From JAKFWF01 sp963750535 (GTDB lineage Bacteria; Pseudomonadota; Alphaproteobacteria; Rhizobiales; Hyphomicrobiaceae): a stretch of 64,000 nucleotides of DNA. Below, one piece after another: positions 47,351 to 58,400 of the stretch (positions are counted from its first letter, which is position 1; every line of letters starts with the position of its first letter). The notes beneath the pieces are model-generated. The model was given only the letters and a program-made list of their open reading frames with translations. It had not been told where the DNA came from and did no database searches. The position numbers and the translations under genes were made by a program. Location of the stretch: positions 62,001-126,000 of the forward strand of contig CAVVRF010000033.1 in the NCBI GenBank assembly GCA_963750535.1, in the 5' to 3' direction.

Positions 47351-48309
47351 CCGTCGTCCTCGAAGCCCGCAATCTCACCCGCGACCTACGAGGTCAGCCG
47401 CAGCCTGTTCGCGGCGCCATCCTCGGTCAAGGCGCTGGTCGGACGTGTCGTTCTCGCTCGAGCCGGGCAAGACGCTCGCGGTGGTCGGCGAATCCGGCTC
47501 CGGCAAGTCGACCCTCGCGCGGCTGATCACGATGATCGAAGAGCCGACCGCGGGCTCCCTCGTCATCGATGGCCAGGACCTCGCCGCGGCCGGCACCAGC
47601 GCCGCGCGATGCCCTGCGCCGCCAGATGCAGATCGTGTTCCAGAACCCTTACGGCTCGCTCAACCCGCGCCAGAAGATCGGCAAGGCGCTGGAGGAGCCG
47701 CTGCTCGTCAACACCAGCATGGGCGCCGCCGACCGCACCGCGGCCGCCCGCGCGATGATGGCGAAAGTCGGCCTGCGACCGGAGTTCTATGACCGCTATC
47801 CGCACATGTTCTCCGGCGGCCAGCGCCAGCGCATCGCGATCGCGCGCGCGCTGATGCTGCGACCCGAAGATTCTCGTGCTCGACGAGCCGGTGTCGGCGC
47901 TCGACGTCTCGATCCGGGCGCAGGTGCTGAACCTGCTCGCGGAGCTGCAGGAGGAGTTCCAGCTCGCCTATCTGTTCATCAGCCACGATCTATCCGTCGT
48001 GCGACACATCGCCGACCGAGGTCATGGTGATCTATCTCGGACATGCGGTGGAGATCGGGACGCGGGAGGCGATCTTCTCGTCGCCGCAGCATCCCTATAC
48101 GCGCGCGCTGCTGGCCGCGACGCCGGTCGCCGATCCCGAGCGCCAAGAAGGAGCGGATCATCCTGAAGGGCGAGTTGCCGTCGCCGTTCAATCCGCCGTC
48201 GGGCTGCCCATTCAACCCGCGCTGCCCGCTGGTAGTCGACCGGTGCCGCGTGGACGAACCGCTGCTCGAGCAGAAGCATCGCCGGCAAGTCGCTTGCTGG
48301 CAGGTTTGA
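47347..48309 (+). pseudogene. dppF: dipeptide ABC transporter ATPase DppF, frameshifted as sequenced
   Basis: Begins MTVVLEARNLTRD; frames then show Walker A GESGSGKSTLARL, RRQMQIVFQNPYGSLNPRQKIGKALEEPL, signature FSGGQRQRIAIARALMLRPE, Walker B LVLDEPVSALDVSIRAQVLNLL, YLFISHDLSVVRHIAD and the oligopeptide-type C-terminus PSPFNPPSGCPFNPRCPL with its cysteines. Extra bases near 47387, 47439, 47606, 47870, 48018 and 48148. The stop is one base before the stop of the convergent regulator gene. Confidence 0.85.
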
Positions 48310-48310
48310 A

Positions 48311-48967
48311 TCAGCCCCGCCGCTGCGAGTGAACGGCAATCGCCTCGACGCGATTGCGCACGCCCCATCGCCGCACGATCTGTCCGAAATGGTATTTGAT
48401 CCCGGCCACGCTCAGTCCGAGCTCTTCGGCGATCTCGTGATTCTTGAGACCGCGGGCCGCCAAGTCCAAGACTTGCTGCTCGCGAGGGCTCAACTCCGGA
48501 AGTTCGCACCGTGGCGGTGAAGGCGGCGGTCCCGGCTCTGTTTCGTGGCTCCGCCGTCCAGTCAGCATGCGCAATGCCAGCTCGGGGGCGAAGTACGCGG
48601 TTCCGCTGCTCACGGATCTTATGGCCTTCGCCAGCTCCCGACCGGTTGCGCCCTTGAGAACATAGCCCCGCGCACCGGCGGCGATCGCCTCCGTCGCATC
48701 GGCCTCGCGATTCGAACCGGTCAGGTAGATGATCTTCACCGCGGGATGCTCCCGCACGATGCGCCGGCCTGCTTCCAATCCGCCGCCGGGAATGCCTATG
48801 TCGAGCAGCAGAATATCGATCGGCCCGTTCGCCGCCCGCACTGCGTCGGCGGCACTCGCGCCCACGCTGACGACCTCTATATCCGCGAAGCGCCGCAACG
48901 ATGCGATCAGTCCCGTGCGAAACATCGGATGATCGTCGATAATCGCAATTCGAATGCGATTGGTCAT
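48311..48967 (-). CDS. NarL/LuxR-type response regulator
   Basis: A 218-residue two-domain regulator. The receiver has acidic pocket IIDDHPMF, phosphorylated Asp in LLLDIGIPGG (near 57) and Lys in YVLKGATG; the output LuxR helix-turn-helix is LSPREQQVLDLAARGLKNHEIAEELGLSVAGIKYHF. No sensor kinase is adjacent, so it is an orphan here. The ATG at 48967 is used (a TTG lies at 48973). A miniature mobile element begins 29 bases upstream. Divergent from the RTX gene and a candidate for its regulator. Confidence 0.93.
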   Translation of the reverse strand: MTNRIRIAIIDDHPMFRTGLIASLRRFADIEVVSVGASAADAVRAANGPIDILLLDIGIPGGGLEAGRRIVREHPAVKIIYLTGSNREADATEAIAAGARGYVLKGATGRELAKAIRSVSSGTAYFAPELALRMLTGRRSHETEPGPPPSPPRCELPELSPREQQVLDLAARGLKNHEIAEELGLSVAGIKYHFGQIVRRWGVRNRVEAIAVHSQRRG

Positions 48968-48995
48968 GAGCAACTCGCTGGCGGTGTGACCCTAA

Positions 48996-49263
48996 GAGCC
49001 GGTCCGGGGGATTTTCATGGAGTTTCATCGCGCATGCATGGTCCAGATGGCAGGAGCGTCGGCGCAGCCGATACCTCTAGGTATCGGCAAGGTGCGGGAC
49101 GAACCAGATGGACCATGCATGCGCGACTGGAGGTGGTCCAATCTCGGTCGCCCGCCGCGTCGCAGCCCTTGGCCGTAGCCAAGGCTACGACCAGCGGGCT
49201 GCTCCTTGCGGATCGACTCGACATTGGGCCATGAAATCTCATGAAAATCCCCCGGACAGGCTC
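48996..49263 (-). mobile_element. 268-bp miniature element (MITE-like), copy 2, inverted relative to copy 1
   Basis: Ends GAGCCGGTCCGGGGGATTTT and AAAATCCCCCGGACAGGCTC; TAA duplications at 48993-48995 and 49264-49266. Contains nested inverted repeats (CGCATGCATGGTCCA with TGGACCATGCATGCG, CCGATACC with GGTATCGG). No ORF. It separates the regulator gene from the RTX gene. Confidence 0.88.
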
Positions 49264-49266
49264 TAA

Positions 49267-49744
49267 GCAGCAACGATAAACTGCACTCGAGCCATAGGTC
49301 GAACAATACTAGCCGATTGGATAGTGACCGCCAGTCAAATGTCCGGTCCGTGCCGTCCGCGATACGGGCGACTAGCCACGGGCCCTGGTCCGTTACGGAC
49401 TCCCTCCGATAGTGCGATCATCGTCGCAACGTCTCCTACAGCGCTCAGCATCCTGCATGCATGAGTTGCAGGTCGCAGTAATTCAGGGGATTGCGTAGTG
49501 TTCGCGTCGCTTCGTTGTACAGATACTGAAGTCTATTGTGCAGTGACCGTCGCAGCCGGCGCCACGTTAACCATTGCCGCGATGGTCGGCCGCCACGCGT
49601 CCAGCAGGACCTGGCCGGCAGCGGACCGTCCCGGGCGACCCCAGGCACGGCGCAATCAGAACAACTGCCAGCTGAACAAGAATGCCGCCCGAATGCAGGG
49701 CTGGACATGTCTCCAAGCCTTGCCGGATTGAGGAGGATGCTACC
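49267..49744. other. upstream region of the RTX gene
   Basis: About 480 bases without a gene. A clear ribosome site (GAGGAGG) precedes the ATG at 49745. No confident promoter is called. This region together with the miniature element forms the divergent control region between the regulator and the RTX gene. Confidence 0.4.
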
Positions 49745-52445
49745 ATGGCGATCGACATCTGGGGCGTGACGAATCAGGATCCGGTCCTTCTGACCACGGC
49801 CGCCGGCTCGCAGGCGAGCCCGGCGATCGCCGATAGTGGCGGTGAAGAGTATGCCGTTGCCTGGGTCGATGGTACCGGAACGGTGTCGGTCACGTTCTAC
49901 GACGAGCAAGGTCTCATCAATCCTGCCCGCCCGGCAACCGTCGTGACAGACGGCGTATACGGCTCGACCGCGACGGCCGCCAGCGTCGATCACCTGCAGC
50001 TCGCGGCAGGCGGGGCGGGCATCGGATATGGCGTTCTCTGGGAGGAAACCGCTGCCGGCGAGCCGACAATCCTGCGCTTCCGCTACATCGGCCTTGCCGG
50101 CACGTTCGGTGACGAGATCTCGGTCGCGGCGGCCGCACCGGGAGCTGCAACAGCACGACGCGGCCATCTCGAACTATTTCAAGGACGACGCGAATGGCCG
50201 GCCCGTCGTTGACGGGTTCGACGTCGCCTGGGTGGAATCAGCTAGCGCGACGGCTCACGCGACGGGCTCGATCTATGTGCAGCGCATCGCTGTCGGCCTC
50301 GACCAGCGCAAGGACCCGTCGACACCGCCTGCCGCGGTGGGCATCGACGGCGTCGCCACAGGCGTCAATACGCCGCTGCTCGTCACCGCCGCTGGGCGCG
50401 ATCCATCGGTTGCCGGACTGATCGGCGCCGCCAACGAGACCGTGGTGGCATGGGTCGACGCCAGCAATCGCGTCAATCTGAGCATCTTCAACGACAACGG
50501 CACGCCCAACTCGACGGTCAACAATATCGGCACGACGGCGGCGAACGGCGAATTGCACGTGCAGGCGCTGGCCGGCGGCGGCTTCGCCGTCGCATGGATC
50601 GCCAGCGTCGCCGGCAATATCGTCCTGCAGGGCCGGGTCTACACACCGGGAGCGGCGGCCGGCACGTTCGTCCCCGGCGCGGTAACCACGCTCGCCGACA
50701 TCGACAATGCGGTGACCGACTTCTCGATTGCGGCGCTGCCTGACACCGGCGGGTTCGCCCTGAGCTGGAATGCTGCCGATGGCGGAACGCAGGCAGTCTT
50801 CACGCGATCGTTCAACGCCGGTGGAGCGCCGCAGGAGGCCGCACCTTCAGTATGGCATGCCCCGGCCGATGCGACCGGTGTCGTCGGCGCCGGATTGCTC
50901 GGCGACCGCTTCGTCGTTGCCTACAACGACAATTCGCAGCCGGGCAATCCCAACATCGGCTCGCTGATTCTCGACACGCGCACGCTGCCGAACGGCGACG
51001 CGATAACCTTGAACGGGACTGGCCTCTCGCTCATCGGCGATCCCGACTTCGAGACCCGCGGCCGGATCGCGCCAGACATCCTGGTGGGCACGATCGGCCA
51101 GGACACGATCGACGGTCGCCAGGCCAATGACATCCTCGACGGCGGTCTTGGCGACGATACGTTCATCGCCGGCGGCGGAGACGACGCCATCGACGGCGGC
51201 GGCGGCATCGATACGCTCATGCTCACCGGGCGCTACAGCATCGACGGCGACAGCGCCAACGACGACTACGCGATCGTATACGAAGGCAATGGCATTTTCA
51301 CCATCACCGACCTGCGCGGCGGCACGCCCGACGGCACCGACATCACGCGCAGCGTCGAGAACTTCATCTTCCTCGGCAACTGACCAACACGATCACCGCC
51401 GCCCAGCTCTCAGGCGAAGCTCCGAACATAACACCGACCGCCTGGGGCTGGACCAGCGCCGATGTGGATACGGCGCCGAATGCCGCGGGAACGCCGGATG
51501 TCGACGGCTTCGTCGTCAATCACGCGCCGGCAAGCCTCGCCGGCATACAGACCAACCCCTTCGTCGCGGACAGCGTCGGCGAATTCATCGGCGTGGTCTG
51601 GGAGACCGCAACCGCACCCGGCGCCGACACGCACATCCGCGGCCAGTTCTACGACGTAATCGGAGCGTTCGACGCATTCATTCCGAACGCGATCAACATC
51701 AGCGACGGCATCGGCATCGAGACCAATCCCGTCATCGTCTCGGGCGGCGCCAATTCTGGCTGGGGCGCGGCATGGGAGCAGCGCGACAACGCGGCCGACA
51801 CTCTCGCGGGAGATTCGCACCAATTTCGTCGGCCCAGGGCAGCTGACCGCGCCCGAGCTGTCGGTCGCGAACGAAGGAGGCCTCGTCGACCAGCACGACA
51901 TCGCGCTTTCCGGTTCCTTCCTCGACCGCACGCTCGCCAGCCCGGTCGGTGGATCGGTGCTGCCAAAGGGGATGAACGAGGGTTACAACGTGGCGTGGGT
52001 CTCGACCCACCTTGATGGCGCCGACGGCGCGCTCCCGGCGGATTACGGGCGCATCATGCTGCAGAGATTCGAGGTGCCGCTCGATCCGCTCGGCAACCCC
52101 GGGGCACCGGTCGCCGGCGGCATCGATGGCATCGCCGGCCTCGACAATCCCTACGGCACCGGCGACGCGGCGATCTGGATCGGCGACGAGAACGCCGACG
52201 CCATTGGCGGCGCCTTCGGACGAAACCCGTCGACCGCGGCGCTGCACTCGTTCGAGACCGGCGTCGTCTGGATCGAGCAGGATGGCGCCGGGGCGAGCGG
52301 GTCGCCTTCCGCGCCTATGACGACCTGGGCACGGTTATCGATTTTCCCGCCGGCGCCAACGTTTCGGCGGGATTCCCGGTCGCGGCCGGCACCAATGCGC
52401 ACATCGTTTCGGCTGGAGCAGTCAACTTCGCCATTGCCTGGATAA
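49745..52445 (+). pseudogene. RTX/Ig-repeat protein, first third, broken by four single-base lesions
   Basis: Starts MAIDIWGVTNQDPVLLTTAA behind GAGGAGG. The reading passes through alternate frames at about 50150 (+1), 51380 (-1), 51825 (+1) and 52303 (-1); the net shift is zero, so the whole gene would be 2,900 codons to 58447. Content: repeated beta segments (VAWVDASNRVNLSIFND, FAVAWIASVAGNIVLQ), a first RTX patch LDGGLGDDTFIAGGGDDAIDG and a conserved RSVENFIFLGN ending. No N-terminal signal peptide, as expected for type I secretion. Confidence 0.8.
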
Positions 52446-52477
52446 CGGCCGACGCCACCAGTCCGTCCGGCTACGCG

Positions 52478-55400
52478 GTGATGGGCACGATGCTCAGCTC
52501 CGCCGGCAACGGTATCAATGGCCAGGGCTTCGGCTTCGGCGCTCCGGCCGCGCCCTTCGTGCTCATGCAGCTGCCGGCGGGCTTCGATCCGGCGAGCGGC
52601 GACTTCCAGCTCACGGGCATCAGCGGCGAGGACAGCAACGACGTCATCATCAGCTGGACCGCGGGCGGGGATATCCTGGCCCAGCACGTTCGCACCGCGC
52701 TCGATCCCGTCACCGGCGTGGCCCTGTCCATGTCGCCCGAAGGCGATCCGGTCACGGTGAACGCCAGCACGGCCGGTACACAGGACCAGGGCAGCATCGC
52801 CGGCATGCTCGGCGATCGCTTCATCGCGGTCTATCACGACGACGGCAGCTACACCGACGGCAACGATATCGTGGCCCGCATCATCGATACGCGTGATGCC
52901 GTGACACCGGCGCCGATCATCGGCGATCTCGTCACGCCCGCCGGCGGCGTCCAGGCCCGCCGCGACGTGCTGATCGGCACCAATGGCGACGACAATATTC
53001 GCGGCGATATCTCCGACAGCGACGGCCTCGTCGACTACATCTACGCCGGCATGGGCAACGACACCATCCAGGGTGGGCCCGGCTTGCGCGGCGCCGCCGG
53101 CATTCCCGAGATCATCGACGGCGGCGAAGGCATTGATACGGCCGTCTATACGGGCCGCCTGCAGGACTATTCGATCACGATCAACGGCGACGGCAGCTAC
53201 GAGGTGATCGATCTGCGTCCGGTGCAGGACAATGCCGGCAACCTGCTGACGCATGACGGCGTCGACAATCTGTTCAACATCGAGAACCTGCGCTTTCTCG
53301 ACCTCGCCAACGCCGGTGCGGAAGCGCAGACGATCGCGTTCGGTTTCCCCGGCAGCCCGCCACCGCCAGACGCCAGCTTCGACGGCACGCCGGTGGCGTG
53401 GAGCCTCGACGACACCAGCGCGTTCAAGGAGATCACGGTCGACGTCGATCCTACCGCCGGCACACCCGCCGACGCCCGGTCGGGCATCGCCGTTACCAAT
53501 CTGCAGGACGGCGCCGGCCTCGCCTGGATCGCCGGCGGCAATGAGGTCTGGGCCATCAGCTATGATACGACTGGCCTACCCGATCCGGTTCTGCTCGCCA
53601 TCAATACCCAGCTGACCGACGGCAGCTTCGCCGGCAACACCGTGGCCGACATCGACGTTGCCATGACTGGCGGGCTCGGCATGACCGCCGCCTGGGAATC
53701 CCTGAACGGCGCCGACAGCGCAATCCACCTGGCGTTCGCCAGTACCAACACGCATGTGGTCCTCGATCCGGCCGGCGGCGTGCCCGGTCCAGGACTGCCC
53801 GGTGGTGAAATCGTCGTGGTCGGCTCCGATGGCGCCGGTGTTGCGGTCGACCCGACCATCCAGGGCTACGAGATCGTCAACGTCGACAACGACACTCTGG
53901 AGATCGGCTTCCATATCGGGTTCGTCGTCAAGGCCACCCTCAGCGAGCTCTATGGCGCGCTGGAGATCGCCAGGTACGAGATCCCAGTCTATGACCTCCT
54001 CGTCGACGCGGCTGGATTGCCGATCCTCGACGGCGCCGGCCAAGGTCAACTCGCGACCGATGCCTTCGGCAATTTCATTCCGGCGACCCAGGCGACCTTC
54101 GGCGTCGGCTCGGAAACCGCACCGATCTCGATCGGTCTCGACGGCCTGCGGGGCACGGCCGATGACGGCGCGGCCATCGTCGTCACGGCGGCCGGACTGT
54201 TCGCGGCAAACGACCCGCTGGTCGGTTCCGATGCCGCGCACACCGCCATCCAGGGCCGCGACATCTCGATGGGCAGCCTGCACGACGGGCAGCTGGTGGT
54301 GAGCTATGTCGGCGCCGACGAGCAAGTGCACCTGCACGTCTATGTGCCGAACGTCAATCAGACCGGCGATCGCGAAACCGGCGGTGTCGGTGTCGGTGTC
54401 GACGTTGTCGCGACCGGCGTCACCTCCTATTCGGAGATCGCGCTGCCGTTCCCGACCACGCTCGGCCTGGTGGCGCCCGGGCAGACGGCGTACACCGTCG
54501 CGCAGCAGAACGGATCGTTCGGCGTGTTCTGGGCCGCCTCCAATGGCCTTGGCGGCACCGACATCCTCGGCGTGATCTATGCGGGCGCGGGTACGAACTG
54601 GAGCCCGTCCGGCGTGATCACGTTCGCCAGCGGCCTGCCGGCGGATGTCGGCTTCCAGATCGCGCCTACCGGCGTTACGCCGGGTGGCCTGGAGGATGGC
54701 TTCTTCGTATCCTGGGAGACGGCAACTGGCATCACCGGCCAGCGCTTCGACATGGAAGGCGCCAAGGTTGGCACCCAGACTATTGTCGGCGACCCGACGT
54801 CGGGGATTCCGGGCGTGCATTCGACCGCCGGCATCGACGACGGACGCATGATCGTCGGCTACGTCGACGGCACCGACGTCAGCGCCCAGTATCTCGACAA
54901 TCGGCAGCCGGGCGTGGCGCTCATCGGGCCGCGCACGGGCGCACCGCGCGATGTGATCGCCGGAACGGTCGGCGACGACGCAATCGACGGCCGTGCACTG
55001 GAAGACCAGCTGTTCGGCGGTCTCGGCGATGATCTCATTACCATGGGCGCCGACGCGGATATCGGCTTCGGCGGCCAGGGCAACGACACCATCATTGGCG
55101 GCGGCGGGCAGGACCAGCTCCTTGGCGAGGCCGGCAACGACCTGCTGTGGGGCGGCCTCAGCGGACCGGCCGACCCGAAGGTCGACCGCGATCTGGTGAC
55201 CGGCCTGACCGCGGCCGGCGTCAGCGCGGCGCTGATCGCGACCAACCCCGGCGCCGACATCGTCTCGGGCGGCGATGGCATCGACACGATCTCGTTCCAG
55301 GGCGAGCTCGGCAAATTCAACATCAACCTGACGACGGGCATCGTCACCAGCGATCGCGGCAACAGCGGCACGTTCATCCTCGAGGACGTGATCGGCCAGA

Positions 55401-58400
55401 TCGTCGACGACGGTGCCGGCGGCCTCATCTTCAATTTCATCGACGACATCGAGAACGCGACGGGCGGGATCGGCGACGACACCCTGGTCGGCAACGCCGG
55501 CGACAATGTCCTCGCGGGTGGCGGCGGCAACAATATTTTCGATGGCGCCGGCGGCAATGACACCGTCGTGATCGACGGCGTGTTCGCGACCTATTCCTAT
55601 CATCGCGTCGGCAATACGCTGGTCATCTCTGACGCCCTCGACACGCAAACCATATCGAACGCGGAGTATCTGCAGTTCGAGGATCGGCGCGTGAACACCG
55701 CGGACATTTTCGCGCAACTTGCCGACGGCGCGACGATTTCGGGTGCCCTGTTGGTGGTTCCGGACGGCAACCATGCGCCATCGGCGACCGACGATCCCAC
55801 GACGCCAGGCGTCGCGATAAGCGTGTTCCAAGGCCATACCGTTCTGATCGACGCGCTGGCGAACGACAGTGATCCGGACGGCGGCCAGACGCTTTCCATC
55901 ACAAGCATCGACGGGGTGTCGCTGGCGTCGGGCCCGGTCACCATCGGCGCCGGCATCGTGGCGCTGACGGCGAACGGCAAGCTGGCCTTCACCGCGAATG
56001 CCGGGTTCGCCGGACCGGCCACATTCAGCTACTCGATCTCCGACGGCATGGGCGGTACCGCCACGGCGACGGTGAACCTCAACGTCGATTCGGCCAACGC
56101 GGGATCGGCCGCCGTCACGATCCTCGGCGTCGCCGCCGAGCACGAGGTCCTGACCGCCCAGATCGGACCGGATCCGGATGGAGCGGGTACCGCGCCGAGC
56201 TTCCAGTGGCTGCGCGATGGCACAGTCATCAATGGTGCCACCTCGAATAGCTACACCCTGTCATCGACCGATGCCGGGCATGCGATCGCCGTGCGGGCCA
56301 CCTATACCGATGGCGAAGGCTTCAACGAGGTCGTGACCAGTGCAGCACTGACCGGCATCACTGCCGCCAACGACGGGAGCGCGGCCGCGTCCATTACCGG
56401 ATTGGCCACCGAGCATCAGATACTCACTGCTTCGGTCGCCGGCGATCCGGACGGCGATGGCGCCGCTTCATTCCAGTGGCTGCGCGATGGCAACGAGATA
56501 GCCAGCGCGACCGCCGCGACCTACACGCTCGATCCCGGCGACGTCGGACACGCCATCTCGGTTCGTGCCAGCTACACCGATGCGCAGGGCTTTGCGGAGC
56601 AGGTAACGAGCACATCGACAGCGGCGGTGCTTGCCGTCGACGACGGCAAGTCGGCGGTGACGATCGCCGGCACCGCCACCGTGGAGCAGGTTCTGACAGC
56701 GACTGTCGGCGCCGACCCCGATGGCACGGGAACAACACCGGCCCTGCAATGGCTGCGCGGCAACACGGCGATCGCGGGCGCTACTCAAGCGACTTACACC
56801 TTGACCGCCGCCGACGTCGGGTTCCGCATCTCGTTGCGGATCAACTACACCGATGGCCAGGGCTTCACCTCGGTCGCGACCAGCGCTGCCACGGCGATCG
56901 TCGGGGCCAGCAGCACGATCAACGGCGACAATGGCAACAACACGTTGACCGGCACCGCGGGCTCCGACGCGATCAATGGGCTCGACGGTAACGACACCAT
57001 CACCGGCAACGGTGGCCCCGACGCCGTCAATGCCGGCGCCGGCAACGATACGATCATGGCTTCGGTCGGCGACGGCAACGACGCCTACAACGGCGGGACA
57101 GGGCTCGATACCTACGACCTTTCGCTCACCAGTGCCGCTGCCGCCGTCAATCTGGCTCGAGGCACTGCATCGAGCACACAGATCGGTGCCGATGTACTGA
57201 CAGGCATCGAGAATGCCATCGGCGGATCGGGCAACGACGTCATCGACGGTAGTGCCGTCGCCAACGTCATTGCGGGTGGGATTGGCAACGACACGCTCAA
57301 TGGCTTGGGCGGCGATGACACGCTTGACGGCGGCGGCGGCAACGACGCGCTCAACGGCGGCATCGGCGCCGATCAGATGTCGGGCGGTACCGGCGACGAC
57401 ACCTACTTCGTCGACAACGCCGGCGACGTCGTGATCGAAGGGGCGAGCGGCGGTGACGACCGCATCAACAGCAGCATCGACTTCGCCCTCGCCGACAACG
57501 TCGAGCGCCTGTACCTGACCGGCTCCGCCATCACCGGCACCGGCAACGGCCTCGACAACATCCTCGCCGGCAACCTCGCCGCCAACAAGCTGTTCGGCGG
57601 CGACGGCAACGACACGCTGAATGCTGGCGGCGGCGCCGACGAGATGTCAGGTGGCATCGGTGACGACGTCTACTATGTCGACAACTCGGCCGACGTCGTG
57701 ATCGAGGGGCTGAGCGCCGGCAACGACCGCGTGTTCAGCAGCGCCGACTTTGCACTGGGCGACAACGTCGAGCGACTCGACCTCACCGGCTCCGCCATCA
57801 CCGGCACCGGCAACGGTCTTGCTAACATTATCACCGGCAACGCTGCCGCCAACAAGTTGTTCGGCGGCGACGGCGGCGACACGCTCATTGGCGGCACCGG
57901 CGCCGACGAGATGACGGGTGGCATCGGTGACGACGTCTACTATGTCGACAATATCGGGGATGTCGTCATCGAGGCGGCGGGCGCGGGCAATGACCGCATC
58001 TTGAGCAGCGTCGACTTCACGCTCGGCGACAACGTCGATCGTCTATACATGTCCGGCTCAGCGATCAACGGCACCGGCAACGGCCTCGCCAACTTGATCA
58101 ACGGCACCGCCGGCCACAACGTCATCAAGGCCGGCGGCGGTGCCGACGTCATCATCGGCGGCGGCGGCGACGACGACCTCTTCGGCGAGGACGGCAACAA
58201 CTCCTTCATCTTCGGACTCGCCTCCGGCCACGACACGATCTTCGACTTCGACGCCGATCCCGCCGGCGGACAGGACAAGATCGACCTGCAAACCCGCGGC
58301 ATCCACGTCGGCACCTTCGCCGCCGACGTCTCGATCACTGCCAGCGGCCTCGACACCCTGATCCAGTTCATCGGCGGCGACAGCATCACCATCAAGGACG

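Noticed and set aside
42870..48150. Programmed ribosomal frameshifting in the dpp genes
   Set aside because: There are far too many sites, no slippery heptamers, and every transporter subunit is affected.
53576..56143. 855-codon minus-strand frame within the RTX gene
   Set aside because: Antisense to conserved RTX repeats; no ribosome site and no recognisable motif.
57371..58171. CRISPR-like array from regular 267-bp spacing
   Set aside because: The spacing is protein-module repetition inside an open frame with no unique spacers.
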